Shown: positions 26,683 to 35,032 of the stretch, piece after piece
How the letters are laid out: the number at the start of each line of letters is the position of its first letter
How positions within the stretch are numbered: position 1 is the first letter of the stretch
Assembly: GCA_030950285.1 (NCBI GenBank)
Contig: JAUZRR010000004.1
Span: 62,001-126,000 of the forward strand
Direction of reading: 5' to 3'
Source of the DNA: Planctomycetota bacterium
Lineage (GTDB): Bacteria; Planctomycetota; Phycisphaerae; Phycisphaerales; UBA1924
Length of the DNA: 64,000 nt
Notes under the pieces: model-generated
What the model saw: only the letters and a program-made list of their open reading frames with translations
What the model was told of the DNA's origin: nothing
The model's database searches: none
Position numbers and translations under genes: made by a program

Positions 26683-26715
26683 AAAAAAACGCCCCGGCCC
26701 TTTCGGGTCGGGGCG
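26683..26715 (-). terminator. Intrinsic terminator of the coiled-coil protein gene
   Basis: On the minus strand a stem of CGCCCCGACCC pairing with GGGCCGGGGCG (one mismatch allowed near the loop) is followed directly by seven T residues. This is the clearest Rho-independent terminator in the window and lies 52 nt after the stop codon at 26768. Confidence 0.9.
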
Positions 26716-26767
26716 CATCCACGGTCGGGTTCAGTGGCCGTGGAGGGAAGGGTCAGGGGGAGGAAGA

Positions 26768-27733
26768 TCAGCGGTTGGACGCCAGAGGGCCTGCGGGGGC
26801 GGCCGGGGCGTCGCTGTCGGGAGTGATCTCGATCACGTCGGGTTCAAACTCGATGACCTGGTAGTCGCTGCTGAGCAGGTCCGCGCCGATGCGGGTCTGG
26901 TAGGTGAGCTCCTGGCGGGCGAGGTCTGCCTCGGCCTGCCGTTCGTAGTCGTTCTGATTTGACGCCAGCGAAAGATCGTTGAGGCGTGCTTCCTGCTCGG
27001 CGAGGATGCGGGCGATGCGACCCTTGACGTGGTCGGAGCTTGCGACTTCGCCGTAGCGGTCGTACTTGGCGAACGACTCGTGCCGCTTCTCGAGCATCTC
27101 GATCATGCGGTCGTTGCGTGCGATGGCGTCGACCTGTCGGTCGAGCTGCCAGAGCTGGGTCTGGAAGTCGGCCCGCTCGGACTCGAGCTGGTTGAGGATC
27201 TGGGTGAGGCGGACCTCCTGTTGCTGGAGCACGGAGATGTTGGCATCGAGGTCAGCGGCCTTGCTCATGTAGGAGCTCTGGAGCTGGCTGATCTGGTTCG
27301 CCTTGGCGTACGCCTGGTCCATGTCCATGGCTTCTTCGCCGAAGCGGACGCGGACGATCGAACCGGTGCTGCCGTTCTGTGCGGTCTGGGCTTTGGCGAG
27401 CAGGGCCTTCATCTGGCCGAAGTCGGCCTGGGCGAGTTCGGCAACCCGGAGGCTGACGGTGCGTTCGCGGCTGAGTTGGCCGAGCTGACTCTGCAACTCG
27501 GCGAGGTCACCCTTGACCTCGGCGATACGGCCGGGGTACTGGGCTTCGAGCTCACGCAGCTGCTGCCGGAGCGCGACGGGGTCGTCGATCTGCGAGTCGA
27601 TGGAGGCGTTGATCTTGCCTTGCATCGAGCTGAGAAGTGCGTGGGCGCGGCTCGGCCCCATGACGGCGAATGCGGTGCCTGTGGCGAGTGTGCCGGCGAC
27701 GCTTATCCAGATGACGGGTTTCAGAAATCCCAT
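26768..27733 (-). CDS. Exported or membrane-anchored coiled-coil protein
   Basis: The 321-residue product starts with MGFLKPVIWISVAGTLATG, a short hydrophobic segment that is a signal peptide or anchor. The rest is mostly heptad-patterned coiled coil (for example DPVALRQQLRELEAQYPGRI, EVKGDLAELQSQLGQLSRER, QLESERADFQTQLWQLDRQV, ILAEQEARLNDLSLA), ending in an acidic Pro/Ala tail. A perfect AGGAGG lies 7 nt before this ATG, which fixes the start against an in-frame ATG at 27757. I do not recognise the family. It is divergent from the sigma factor-kinase pair and has its own terminator, so it forms a single-gene unit next to that signalling module. Confidence 0.75.
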   Translation of the reverse strand: MGFLKPVIWISVAGTLATGTAFAVMGPSRAHALLSSMQGKINASIDSQIDDPVALRQQLRELEAQYPGRIAEVKGDLAELQSQLGQLSRERTVSLRVAELAQADFGQMKALLAKAQTAQNGSTGSIVRVRFGEEAMDMDQAYAKANQISQLQSSYMSKAADLDANISVLQQQEVRLTQILNQLESERADFQTQLWQLDRQVDAIARNDRMIEMLEKRHESFAKYDRYGEVASSDHVKGRIARILAEQEARLNDLSLASNQNDYERQAEADLARQELTYQTRIGADLLSSDYQVIEFEPDVIEITPDSDAPAAPAGPLASNR

Positions 27734-27913
27734 GGTCAGCCTCCTGTCGAGTCTCATTTCGAGATGCCTTCTTGCGGCCTCCGACGTGGGGTCGCCGAGT
27801 TGGCTTTGGGTCAGTGCTTCGGGGATGTGATTGGGAGGCGGTGACTGTGTCTTTCAGGGTTGGTTGGCCGATTCGTTGCGAAAGTTGGCGTGGGGGGTGG
27901 ATTCTCGGACGGT

Positions 27914-27941
27914 TTGGAACACCGGCTGCATGTGGTATCCT
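27914..27941 (+). promoter_or_regulatory. Sigma70-like promoter of the sigma factor-kinase operon
   Basis: TTGGAA (27914-27919), a 16-nt spacer and TATCCT (27936-27941) form a conventional promoter. The start codon at 28121 is about 170 nt downstream, so this is one of the few long leaders in the window. The rest of the 27734-28120 gap holds GC-rich inverted sequence but no gene I can support. Confidence 0.55.
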
Positions 27942-28120
27942 CTAGAGAGCCGGGGCGTACCTCCCGGCGGTGAAAGCGGCGGTGCTGCTCTCCGAAAGTT
28001 TGAGTGGGAAGGTTCTTTTTTTTGGCTTGGCACGCACCGCCGGGCGGGGCTTCCCGTACCACACGGCAGCCGGATTGCCCTCGGGGTCCGGCTCGATGGA
28101 GCGTCCTTGTGCTGAGTTCG

Positions 28121-28861
28121 ATGACGACATCTTTCGTGGCCCGTCTCCGCGCCAACGACCAGGCGGCCTGGTTCGAGCTGTGGGAGACCTTCGGGCCGGT
28201 GGTCAGAGCCCAGATCATGAAATGGGGCAACGGCCGTATCGGCGCCGAGACGGTCCGCGACCTCTCGCAAGAGACCATGGCAGCCCTCTCCAACTCGATC
28301 GAGCGGTACGACCCGTCGCGGGGCGCGCGGTTCAGCACGTGGCTGCTGGCGATTGCAAGGCACGTTCTCGGCGACGAGATGGACCGGCGGATGGCTGCCA
28401 AACGTGGCGGGGGCAAGCGCGGCACCTCGCTGGAAGAGGCGTGGATGACCACCTCGGGCGGCGTCGGCGTGGATGAGGCGTACGAAGCCGCGGTGTTTCG
28501 TGCAAAGATCGAAGCCGCGATCCGGCAGGTCGAGAAAGCGTGCGAGTTCACGGACTTCGAGATCTTTCGGATGCGGGTGCTCGACGGGCAGAGCGGCAAA
28601 GACGTGGCGGCCGCGGTCGGGGTGAGTGAGCCGACGGTGAGCCGAAGGCTGGCGAAGGTCCGCGAAATGCTGCGTTCGCGGGTTGCCCAGACCGTCGCGA
28701 CGTTCAGCTTCACCGAAGAGGAGCTTGCTGAGGGCGAGCGAAACGGGTTGGTGCAGAGCCCCAACAAGGCAGACGACGCCCTGTTTGACGAAGCGGTGGG
28801 GGAGATCTTCCACCGGCAGATGGAGTTGAGGGCGACAGGCGAGCGTGGGGAGAGGTTCTAA
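28121..28861 (+). CDS. RNA polymerase sigma factor, ECF-like
   Basis: The 246-residue product has region 2 (TTSFVARLRANDQAAWFELW, TVRDLSQETMAALSNSIERY, RGARFSTWLLAIARHVLGDE) and region 4 (FEIFRMRVLDGQSGKDVAAA, VGVSEPTVSRRLAKVREMLR). The linker is long and Gly/Lys-rich and the C-terminus carries an extra 50-residue acidic tail, unlike minimal ECF factors. It is 25 nt upstream of a membrane Ser/Thr kinase gene in the same direction. In planctomycetes several ECF-type groups are known to be encoded beside Ser/Thr kinases, which suggests that the kinase controls this factor by phosphorylation in place of an anti-sigma factor. An alternative GTG start lies at 28109. Confidence 0.88.
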   Translation: MTTSFVARLRANDQAAWFELWETFGPVVRAQIMKWGNGRIGAETVRDLSQETMAALSNSIERYDPSRGARFSTWLLAIARHVLGDEMDRRMAAKRGGGKRGTSLEEAWMTTSGGVGVDEAYEAAVFRAKIEAAIRQVEKACEFTDFEIFRMRVLDGQSGKDVAAAVGVSEPTVSRRLAKVREMLRSRVAQTVATFSFTEEELAEGERNGLVQSPNKADDALFDEAVGEIFHRQMELRATGERGERF

Positions 28862-28886
28862 GGACCCGCGTGAAGGGAGCAAGAGC

Positions 28887-31385
28887 ATGCAGGTCGCTTT
28901 CGGGTTTATCGCGGTGGTCTTTGGCTTGCTTGTCGCAGCGATGCTGCTCGCGGTCGTGCTGGTCCCGCTCTTTCGTGGGATCGGCTGGCTCGTTCGCCAC
29001 CTCTTCGCGTTTGTGGGCGGCGAGATCAAAGACACCCTGCGGGTCGTCGGGGCGGTCATCACCGCGCTGGTCTTCAGCCTGCTGGTCGTCGGGAATATCC
29101 TGATCTTCCGCTGGTCGGCGTCGTCGCACTTCGGCAGGGCGTTCTCGGCGGAGATATCCGCGGGAGCGTCCAGCATCTACCGGATATTTGTCGGGCATCC
29201 GGCACGCTTGCTCGGGCTTAAATCGCTGGTGGACGGCATCGAGAACCGCGTGCCCCAAGCGGTCGCCGCCGCCCCGACGCGGGACAAGCCTTCACGCCGG
29301 ACCGGGCAGTTCGAGCACTACAAGATCGTCGGGTCGTTGCCCGGCGGCGGGTCGGGCAGCAAGCTCTACGTCGCCGAGCCAGACGACATCAAGCTCGCGT
29401 CGTTTGCCCGCAACGGGCACGGCGATATCGGGCAGGTGGTGGTCAAATCGTTCAGCCTGAAGGACGGGTCGAGCCTGCCGCAGATCGTGCGGGAGAGCCG
29501 CTCGCTGGACGCGGCGAAGAACCTGGGGCTGGTGCTCGATCACGAGCTGACGCCCGAGCGTTTCTACTACGTGATGGAATACATGCCGGGCGAGTCGCTG
29601 GGCGTCGAGACGCAACGGATGCACGCCGCAAGCCCGGCCGAGGGTTTGAGCGACGCGAGTCTGCGGCGGGGGCTCGGGTATGTCGAGGGGCTGCTGGCGA
29701 CGCTGCGACGGTACCACGACGGCGGGCTGTGGCATAAAGACGTGAAGCCGGACAACATCATTATTCACGACGGTGATGCGCACCTGGTGGACTTCGGGCT
29801 CATCACGCCGCTGCGTTCGGCGATGACGCTTACCACGCACGGCACGGAGTACTTCCGCGACCCGGAGATGGTGCGGATGGCGCTCAAGGGTGTGAAGGTT
29901 CACGAGGTGGACGGCGCGAGGTTTGATGTGTACGCCGCGGGCGCGGTGCTGTATTCGACGATCGAGAACTCGTTCCCCGCCCACGGCGGACTCAGCCGTA
30001 TCAGCAAGCGGTGCCCGGACACGCTTCGGTGGATCGTGCGGCGGGCGATGACGGACTACGACAAGCGGTACCCGACGGCTGCGGCGATGCTGGCCGACGT
30101 GCAGTATGTGCGGTCGGCGCAAGATCCGTTCAACGTGAAACCGGCGGAGCTGCCAAGTGTTGCGGGCGGCATTGCCGAACCGAACGAGCCGGTGGTCGAG
30201 GTGCGCGATGAGGACCTGGCGTTCATGCCTCCGGTCCAGCCGACCAACCCAACCAAGGCAGTGCCCACCCCGGGCGGCGGCCCGCGCCGGGCGGCGGCGA
30301 CCATGGCGGCTTCCGTCGCGGCGGCTCGGGCAAAGCCCAAGCTCAAGGTGACCGGGTGGTGGTCGGGCAAATACAAGCTTGAAGACGACGAGAAGCTGGC
30401 GGGCAAGGGCTCGCGGGCGGTGGCGATGGGGCTGGCGCCCAAGCCGTTTGTCAGGGTCGGCAAGTTCGGAACGTCGGTCGCGGAGTCACTGCGTGAGGCC
30501 GACGCGATGTTGGATGATGCGTTCGGCGAGATTGATGACGCGATCAACGGCGGGGCGAAAGCCGATCGGGAGTTCTTCCGTGCGGCCCATCGCGCGGGAG
30601 GGGTTGGGGCGGCGGGCGTTCGACGTCCGGCGGCTGAGCAACTCGAATCGGCGCGGGCCCGGGCGGCGGCGCGTCGTTCGTCTGCGCAGGAACGCATGAA
30701 TCGGCACCGCCACAACCGGTCGGGCCGCAAATACGCCAGCGGCGTAAACTTTGGCGTGGCGGCGAGCCTCTTTATCTTCTTGGCGTTTGGCGTCGGGGTG
30801 GCAGGTCTGCTCGTGATCGGCAGCATCGGCAGCCTGAAACAGAACAACACCGTGACGGTGCAGGCAAATGGCGATACCTACGCCGACGGTGTCGTCGCCC
30901 GGGCTTCGGCTGCTGCTGAGGCGGCCGGTGATGGGGTGTCGGCGCTCGTCAACGCCGAGAGCCCCGAGCCGATCGCAGCACCAACGCTGCGAGGGCGGGT
31001 GCTGGTGGTTGATGATCTGTCACGCCCGCTCGACGCTCGGGTCTCGGCGTGGCTTCGCGGCGGTGTGGCGCTGATGGAGCAGGCGGGCCTCGAAGTGTTC
31101 AGCACACTGAGCGACACCCAGACCGACGCCGCGGACGTGAACGAACTGGTGGCGAGGGTCAAGGTCGCTCGAGCGCAGCAGCCCCTGGACAGCGGCAAAG
31201 CCCGCGAAGCAATCTCGAACTGGTTGCACGCTGAGGACAGCGCCGACGTGCTGGTGTGGATCGACCCGGCACCGGCAGGAGAGGGGCAGCCGGCGGTGTA
31301 CGTCTTCGGCTCGCCCGAGGCATTGGAAGGGGCGCCCGAAGGGTTCCTGCCGATGATCGAGAGGTTGTTTTCGCCGCAGGGGTAA
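28887..31385 (+). CDS. Membrane Ser/Thr protein kinase with an unknown extracytoplasmic C-terminal domain
   Basis: The 832-residue product has two N-terminal membrane segments (AFGFIAVVFGLLVAAMLLAV and VVGAVITALVFSLLVVGNIL), then a kinase domain from about residue 145 to 420. The catalytic residues are intact: Lys187 in VVVKSFSL, Asp285 in WHKDVKPDNIII (HKD instead of HRD) and Asp302 in LVDFGL. A basic low-complexity linker follows, then a third membrane segment (about residues 621-646) and a C-terminal domain of about 185 residues (RVLVVDDLSRPLDARVSAWL, VLVWIDPAP) that I do not recognise. AAGGGAGC before the ATG is a good ribosome binding site. With the sigma factor gene 25 nt upstream, it probably senses an envelope signal and controls that factor. 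Confidence 0.88.
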   Translation: MQVAFGFIAVVFGLLVAAMLLAVVLVPLFRGIGWLVRHLFAFVGGEIKDTLRVVGAVITALVFSLLVVGNILIFRWSASSHFGRAFSAEISAGASSIYRIFVGHPARLLGLKSLVDGIENRVPQAVAAAPTRDKPSRRTGQFEHYKIVGSLPGGGSGSKLYVAEPDDIKLASFARNGHGDIGQVVVKSFSLKDGSSLPQIVRESRSLDAAKNLGLVLDHELTPERFYYVMEYMPGESLGVETQRMHAASPAEGLSDASLRRGLGYVEGLLATLRRYHDGGLWHKDVKPDNIIIHDGDAHLVDFGLITPLRSAMTLTTHGTEYFRDPEMVRMALKGVKVHEVDGARFDVYAAGAVLYSTIENSFPAHGGLSRISKRCPDTLRWIVRRAMTDYDKRYPTAAAMLADVQYVRSAQDPFNVKPAELPSVAGGIAEPNEPVVEVRDEDLAFMPPVQPTNPTKAVPTPGGGPRRAAATMAASVAAARAKPKLKVTGWWSGKYKLEDDEKLAGKGSRAVAMGLAPKPFVRVGKFGTSVAESLREADAMLDDAFGEIDDAINGGAKADREFFRAAHRAGGVGAAGVRRPAAEQLESARARAAARRSSAQERMNRHRHNRSGRKYASGVNFGVAASLFIFLAFGVGVAGLLVIGSIGSLKQNNTVTVQANGDTYADGVVARASAAAEAAGDGVSALVNAESPEPIAAPTLRGRVLVVDDLSRPLDARVSAWLRGGVALMEQAGLEVFSTLSDTQTDAADVNELVARVKVARAQQPLDSGKAREAISNWLHAEDSADVLVWIDPAPAGEGQPAVYVFGSPEALEGAPEGFLPMIERLFSPQG

Positions 31386-31448
31386 GGAAGCAGTGAACGC
31401 CGTGGCAGCGGACAGGGCACGTGAGAAGAAAAACGAACATGTACCAGA

Positions 31449-31475
31449 TGTCCCCTCGCTTGCGCGAGGGGCTCT
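31449..31475. repeat. Palindromic repeat, CCCCTCGC family, single unit
   Basis: CCCCTCGC, a TTGC loop and GCGAGGGG (31452-31471), flanked by GT on the left and CTCT on the right. It lies between the 3' ends of the convergent kinase and trpD genes. The same unit occurs at 43148, 51274 and 54470. Confidence 0.85.
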
Positions 31476-31487
31476 GCAAAATACATG

Positions 31488-32546
31488 TTAGCTTATATGT
31501 GAAACTCTGGTGAGTGTGTCGAGGGTCGCGGCGGCGCGGCCCTTGTCAATCGCTTCGGTGGCAAGCGCGAGTGCGGTTGCCAGGTCGTCGGTGATACCCG
31601 CAACCACAATCGCAGCCGCGGCGTTGAGCAGGACCATCTCGCGGTGCGGGCCGGGCGTGCCGTCGAGCACGTCGCGGATGATGCGGGCCGAGTCTTCGAC
31701 GTCCGTCGCCTGGAGGTCGGCGAGTGTCGCGGGCGCGAGCCCGAGGGCGGCCGGGTCGATCGTCTGTTCGCGGGTGGTGCCGTGCTCGACGTGGACGAGG
31801 TGGGTCGGCGCGGTGGTGGAGAGCTCGTCGAGCCCGTCGGCGGCGTGGGCGATGATGGCGCGGGTCGCGCCGAGCCGCACGAGCGCCTCGCCGAGCAGCG
31901 GCAGAAACCGTGCGTCGTAGACCCCGATGAGTTGCCGATCGGCGCCGGCGGGGTTGGTCAGCGGGCCGAGGATGTTGAAGATCGTCGGGAACCCCAGCGA
32001 GCGGCGGGGGCCGATGGCGTGCTTCATCGCGGGGTGGTGGTGGATCGCAAAGCAGAAGCAGACCCCGGCCTCGCCGAGACAGCGCGACTGGACCTCGGGG
32101 GACGCCGCGACGTTGACCCCGAGCGCTTCGAGCACCTCGGCCGAGCCCCGCCCGGTGCGGGAGCGGTTGCCGTGCTTGGCGACGAGGACGCGGGGAGTGC
32201 CGGTCGAGGCGGCCGCGGCAACAATCGCAGCCGCGGTCGAGACGTTGAAGGTCTTCGGCGCACCACCGGTGCCGCAGGTGTCGATGAGGACCGCGTCGTC
32301 GGTGTCGAACGGTCGGGGCACCGGGGTGACGTGCCTTCGCATGACGCGGGCGGCCCCGACGATCTCGTCCACCGTGACGTCTCGGGCCTGGATGAGCGCG
32401 AGGATGCCGGCGATCTGGGCGTCGTCGAGTCCGCCGGTGAGGAGCGCCTCGAAGAGCGCCTCGGCTTGCTCGGCCGAAAGGGTGTCGCCGGAGAGGAGGT
32501 GCCCGAGCGTGCCTTGGGCGCTGCCGAATGGTGGGGTGGAGGTCAT
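31488..32546 (-). CDS. trpD: Anthranilate phosphoribosyltransferase
   Basis: TrpD transfers phosphoribosyl from PRPP to anthranilate, the second step of tryptophan synthesis. The 352-residue product has the N-terminal helical domain (LSAEQAEALFEALLTGGLDD), the family signature DTCGTGGAPKTFNVSTAAAI that binds PRPP, VAKHGNRSRTGRGSAEVLEA and a conserved FCFAIHHHPAMKHAIGPRRS. It is a single gene with a leaderless-type promoter and no trpE, trpC or trpG beside it, in line with the dispersed trp genes of this genome. Confidence 0.96.
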   Translation of the reverse strand: MTSTPPFGSAQGTLGHLLSGDTLSAEQAEALFEALLTGGLDDAQIAGILALIQARDVTVDEIVGAARVMRRHVTPVPRPFDTDDAVLIDTCGTGGAPKTFNVSTAAAIVAAAASTGTPRVLVAKHGNRSRTGRGSAEVLEALGVNVAASPEVQSRCLGEAGVCFCFAIHHHPAMKHAIGPRRSLGFPTIFNILGPLTNPAGADRQLIGVYDARFLPLLGEALVRLGATRAIIAHAADGLDELSTTAPTHLVHVEHGTTREQTIDPAALGLAPATLADLQATDVEDSARIIRDVLDGTPGPHREMVLLNAAAAIVVAGITDDLATALALATEAIDKGRAAATLDTLTRVSHIS

Positions 32547-32552
32547 GGAGCT

Positions 32553-32558
32553 AGCTTA
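32553..32558 (-). promoter_or_regulatory. -10 element, leaderless type, for trpD
   Basis: TAAGCT on the minus strand, 6 nt (agctcc), then ATG at 32546. Confidence 0.5.
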
Positions 32559-32657
32559 TGGGATCACGACTGAGAATATCGGTGTCCGCCGAGAGGTTTC
32601 TTTGCACTTCATGTGGAGGCATCATTGTGACACCGACCCACCGGGCGTGCGGTCTCG

Positions 32658-32663
32658 TACACT
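32658..32663 (+). promoter_or_regulatory. -10 element, leaderless type, for the gene at 32670
   Basis: TACACT, 6 nt (ctcgag), then ATG at 32670. Confidence 0.6.
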
Positions 32664-32669
32664 CTCGAG

Positions 32670-35018
32670 ATGGACGCGGCACGCACCAGGCAAGTAGCAG
32701 GGCGGGTTCGCCGGCGGGTGCTGGCGGGGTCGATGGTTGCGCGCGGGGGGTGGGGGCTGCTGGGTGGTGCTGTCGTCGGTCTGGCAGCAGTGATCGCCAC
32801 GCGGATCGGGTTGCTGGGCGCGGTCGAAGCGGCTGGCGAATCGGGCGGCAATGGGCCGACGCTGTGGGGCCTGCCTTGGTGGGGGCTGCTTGGTGTGGCG
32901 GTCGGTCTTGGGCTTTTGCTCGGGGCAGCAGCCGGGCTCTACGGACGGCGGACACTGCTCGCCGCGGCGCAGCGTGCGGACGAAGCCAGCGGGCTGCGCG
33001 ATCGGTTGAGCAACGCGCTGACTTTCGCGGCCAGGACAGCACCGACACCGAGCGAACAGCTGGCGGTCGCCGATGGCGAACACGCCGCCGAGCGGGTGGA
33101 CGTGCGGCGGGTCGCGCCGGTGCGGTTCGGATCGGTATGGGCGGCGTGGCCGGTGGTCGTGGCGGCGGCGGTGGCGAGCGGGCTGTGGGTGCCGGTGCGG
33201 CAGGCGGAGGTGCGGGAGGTCGCCGAGCGCGAGACCACGAACCAGGAGCGGGACGCGGCGGCCGAGGTGATCGCCCAAGCCGCGGCCGAGGTGCGCGAGG
33301 CGGTGGGCGAAACACCCGGCGAACTGGCGACCGCTGAAGAACTCGCACGGATGGAGGCGATCGAGCGGGAACTTCTCGAAGGCATGGGCGACCCGAGCGA
33401 GGCGATCGCCGAGGGCGCACAGCAGTTGGAAGCCATTGCGGATCGGATCGAACGCGAGGCAGAAACCGATGCCATGGCAGACCAGGCGACGCGCGAAGAA
33501 CTCGCCCGAACGATGGACCCAGCCGAGGACGACTCGGAGCTGGCACGGGCGCTCGCCGACGGGGACTTGGAGGGTGCCCGCGACGCGGCCGAGCGGCTGT
33601 TTGACCGGATAGACGAGATGAGCCCGGCCGAGCGTGAACGGCTTGCGGGGGAGCTGGAGCGGCTCGCGGAGCGGGCGTCGCGTGAGGAAAGCAGCGAGCC
33701 CGTGGACACCGAGGCATTGCTGCGCGAGCAGGGGATCGAGGACGCCAGCGACATCGCCGAGTCGCTTGACCCAGCGCCGATCCGCAAACGGCTCGAGCGC
33801 GAGGGGGTCGAGCCCGAAGCGGCCGAACAACTGGCCGAGGACATCGCCGAGCGGAACCGGGAGCGGGAAGCCGAACAACGTGCGCAAGACGAGATGAACG
33901 AACTCTCGGACGCGGCGCGGGAAGCAGCCGAGGAGCTGCGCGAGCCGCAGCCAGAACGGGGACGCGACCAGAAGGACGATGGCGCAGAACAGCGTGGGCA
34001 AGAGCAGGGCGAAGCGGGAGATCCTTCGCAAGAGCAGCAGCAGGGCAAGGACGGGCAGGAGCAGCAACGCGAAGCACCGCGGCAGCAGGACGGTGCCGGG
34101 AAGCCGGCGCAGGAGCGTGAACAATCGAACGGGCAAACAGAAGAGCGGCCGGATGAGCAGGCACGCGAGCCGGAAGGCGAACAGGGCGAACAGGGCGAAC
34201 AGGGTGAACAGGGCGGGCAGAGAGAATCGCGGCCGAAGGATGAGAACTCTGCCCGTGACACGACAGAACCTCAAGGGGGAGAACAGCCTCAAGAGAACGG
34301 GAACGAGCAGGCACCCCCTGAGGGCGAGCCGGGTGGTGAGCCGGGCGAGAACAGCCGCGAGCGGTCGACTGACGGGCAGGGCGAGCCGTCGGACCCGCGG
34401 GGTGTGGAGCGGCTGCGCAAACAGCTCGAGCGGATGGCCGAGCGAGGGGAATCGGCGCAGGAGCAGCAAGAATCGGCCGAACGGCTGCGCGAGCGGGCGG
34501 AGCGCATGCTCGAAAATGCCTCGCCCGAACAACGCGAGCAGCTCGAAGAGCTGGCGCGGGAGATGGCGCGCAACCGGGGCGCGGGCGACCCCGCGGGCGA
34601 CCCGGGCGGCGACGGGGGGACAGACCAGAGGCGCGCAGAAGGGGCGCAGGCTGCGCCGAACCGTGTGTGGGAAACCGAGGACGTGAACGCCCGGGCCGAG
34701 GCAACGGGCGAGCCGGGCAGCGAGGGGCGGGTGGTTGCCGAGTGGTTCGGCGAGGACGGCGATCGGTCGGTCGGCGGCCCGGCTGGGACTGCTGCGGGCT
34801 CGGCGGTGCGTGATGCGGCACGGGGGGCCGAGCGCGCGGTCGAGCGAAGGGCGGTGCCTCGGGAAAGGCGCGAGCTGGTGCGCCGGGTGTTCGAGCGCTA
34901 TCGACAGCGGGCGGCTGCGGCGCAGGAGTCGGGCACGGATTCTGAGAAATCTGGCGGCGGCGAATCGGACACCGAATCGGACAGCAAGTCCAAGAGCGGT
35001 TCGGACAACGGCTCGTGA
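32670..35018 (+). CDS. DUF4175-like membrane protein with long charged coiled-coil region
   Basis: The 782-residue product has two N-terminal hydrophobic segments (WGLLGGAVVGLAAVIATRIG, WWGLLGVAVGLGLLLGAAAG) and a third near residue 155 (AAWPVVVAAAVASGLWV). The rest is an extremely charged Glu/Arg/Gln-rich helical region with little hydrophobic core, including a run of Gln-Gly-Glu repeats. The layout matches DUF4175-type proteins, which pair with VWA membrane proteins in aerotolerance-like clusters, and a VWA gene does follow 14 nt later. The function is not known; it may form an extended extracytoplasmic coiled coil. The start is fixed by the leaderless promoter. Confidence 0.65.
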   Translation: MDAARTRQVAGRVRRRVLAGSMVARGGWGLLGGAVVGLAAVIATRIGLLGAVEAAGESGGNGPTLWGLPWWGLLGVAVGLGLLLGAAAGLYGRRTLLAAAQRADEASGLRDRLSNALTFAARTAPTPSEQLAVADGEHAAERVDVRRVAPVRFGSVWAAWPVVVAAAVASGLWVPVRQAEVREVAERETTNQERDAAAEVIAQAAAEVREAVGETPGELATAEELARMEAIERELLEGMGDPSEAIAEGAQQLEAIADRIEREAETDAMADQATREELARTMDPAEDDSELARALADGDLEGARDAAERLFDRIDEMSPAERERLAGELERLAERASREESSEPVDTEALLREQGIEDASDIAESLDPAPIRKRLEREGVEPEAAEQLAEDIAERNREREAEQRAQDEMNELSDAAREAAEELREPQPERGRDQKDDGAEQRGQEQGEAGDPSQEQQQGKDGQEQQREAPRQQDGAGKPAQEREQSNGQTEERPDEQAREPEGEQGEQGEQGEQGGQRESRPKDENSARDTTEPQGGEQPQENGNEQAPPEGEPGGEPGENSRERSTDGQGEPSDPRGVERLRKQLERMAERGESAQEQQESAERLRERAERMLENASPEQREQLEELAREMARNRGAGDPAGDPGGDGGTDQRRAEGAQAAPNRVWETEDVNARAEATGEPGSEGRVVAEWFGEDGDRSVGGPAGTAAGSAVRDAARGAERAVERRAVPRERRELVRRVFERYRQRAAAAQESGTDSEKSGGGESDTESDSKSKSGSDNGS
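34179..34214 (+). repeat. Four tandem copies of a 9-bp unit in coding sequence
   Basis: The unit GAACAGGGC (third copy GAACAGGGT) is repeated four times in frame and encodes a Glu-Gln-Gly tripeptide run. It looks like replication-slippage expansion inside an already low-complexity region. Confidence 0.8.
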
Positions 35019-35032
35019 TGCGGGGGGTGTGA

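Noticed and set aside
26683-26715. The T-run hairpin considered as the terminator of mreB
   Set aside because: It lies upstream of mreB; on the minus strand it follows the coiled-coil gene, which it terminates.
27831-28115. A 94-codon open frame in the leader of the sigma factor gene
   Set aside because: No ribosome binding site or recognisable sequence; it starts upstream of the likely promoter.
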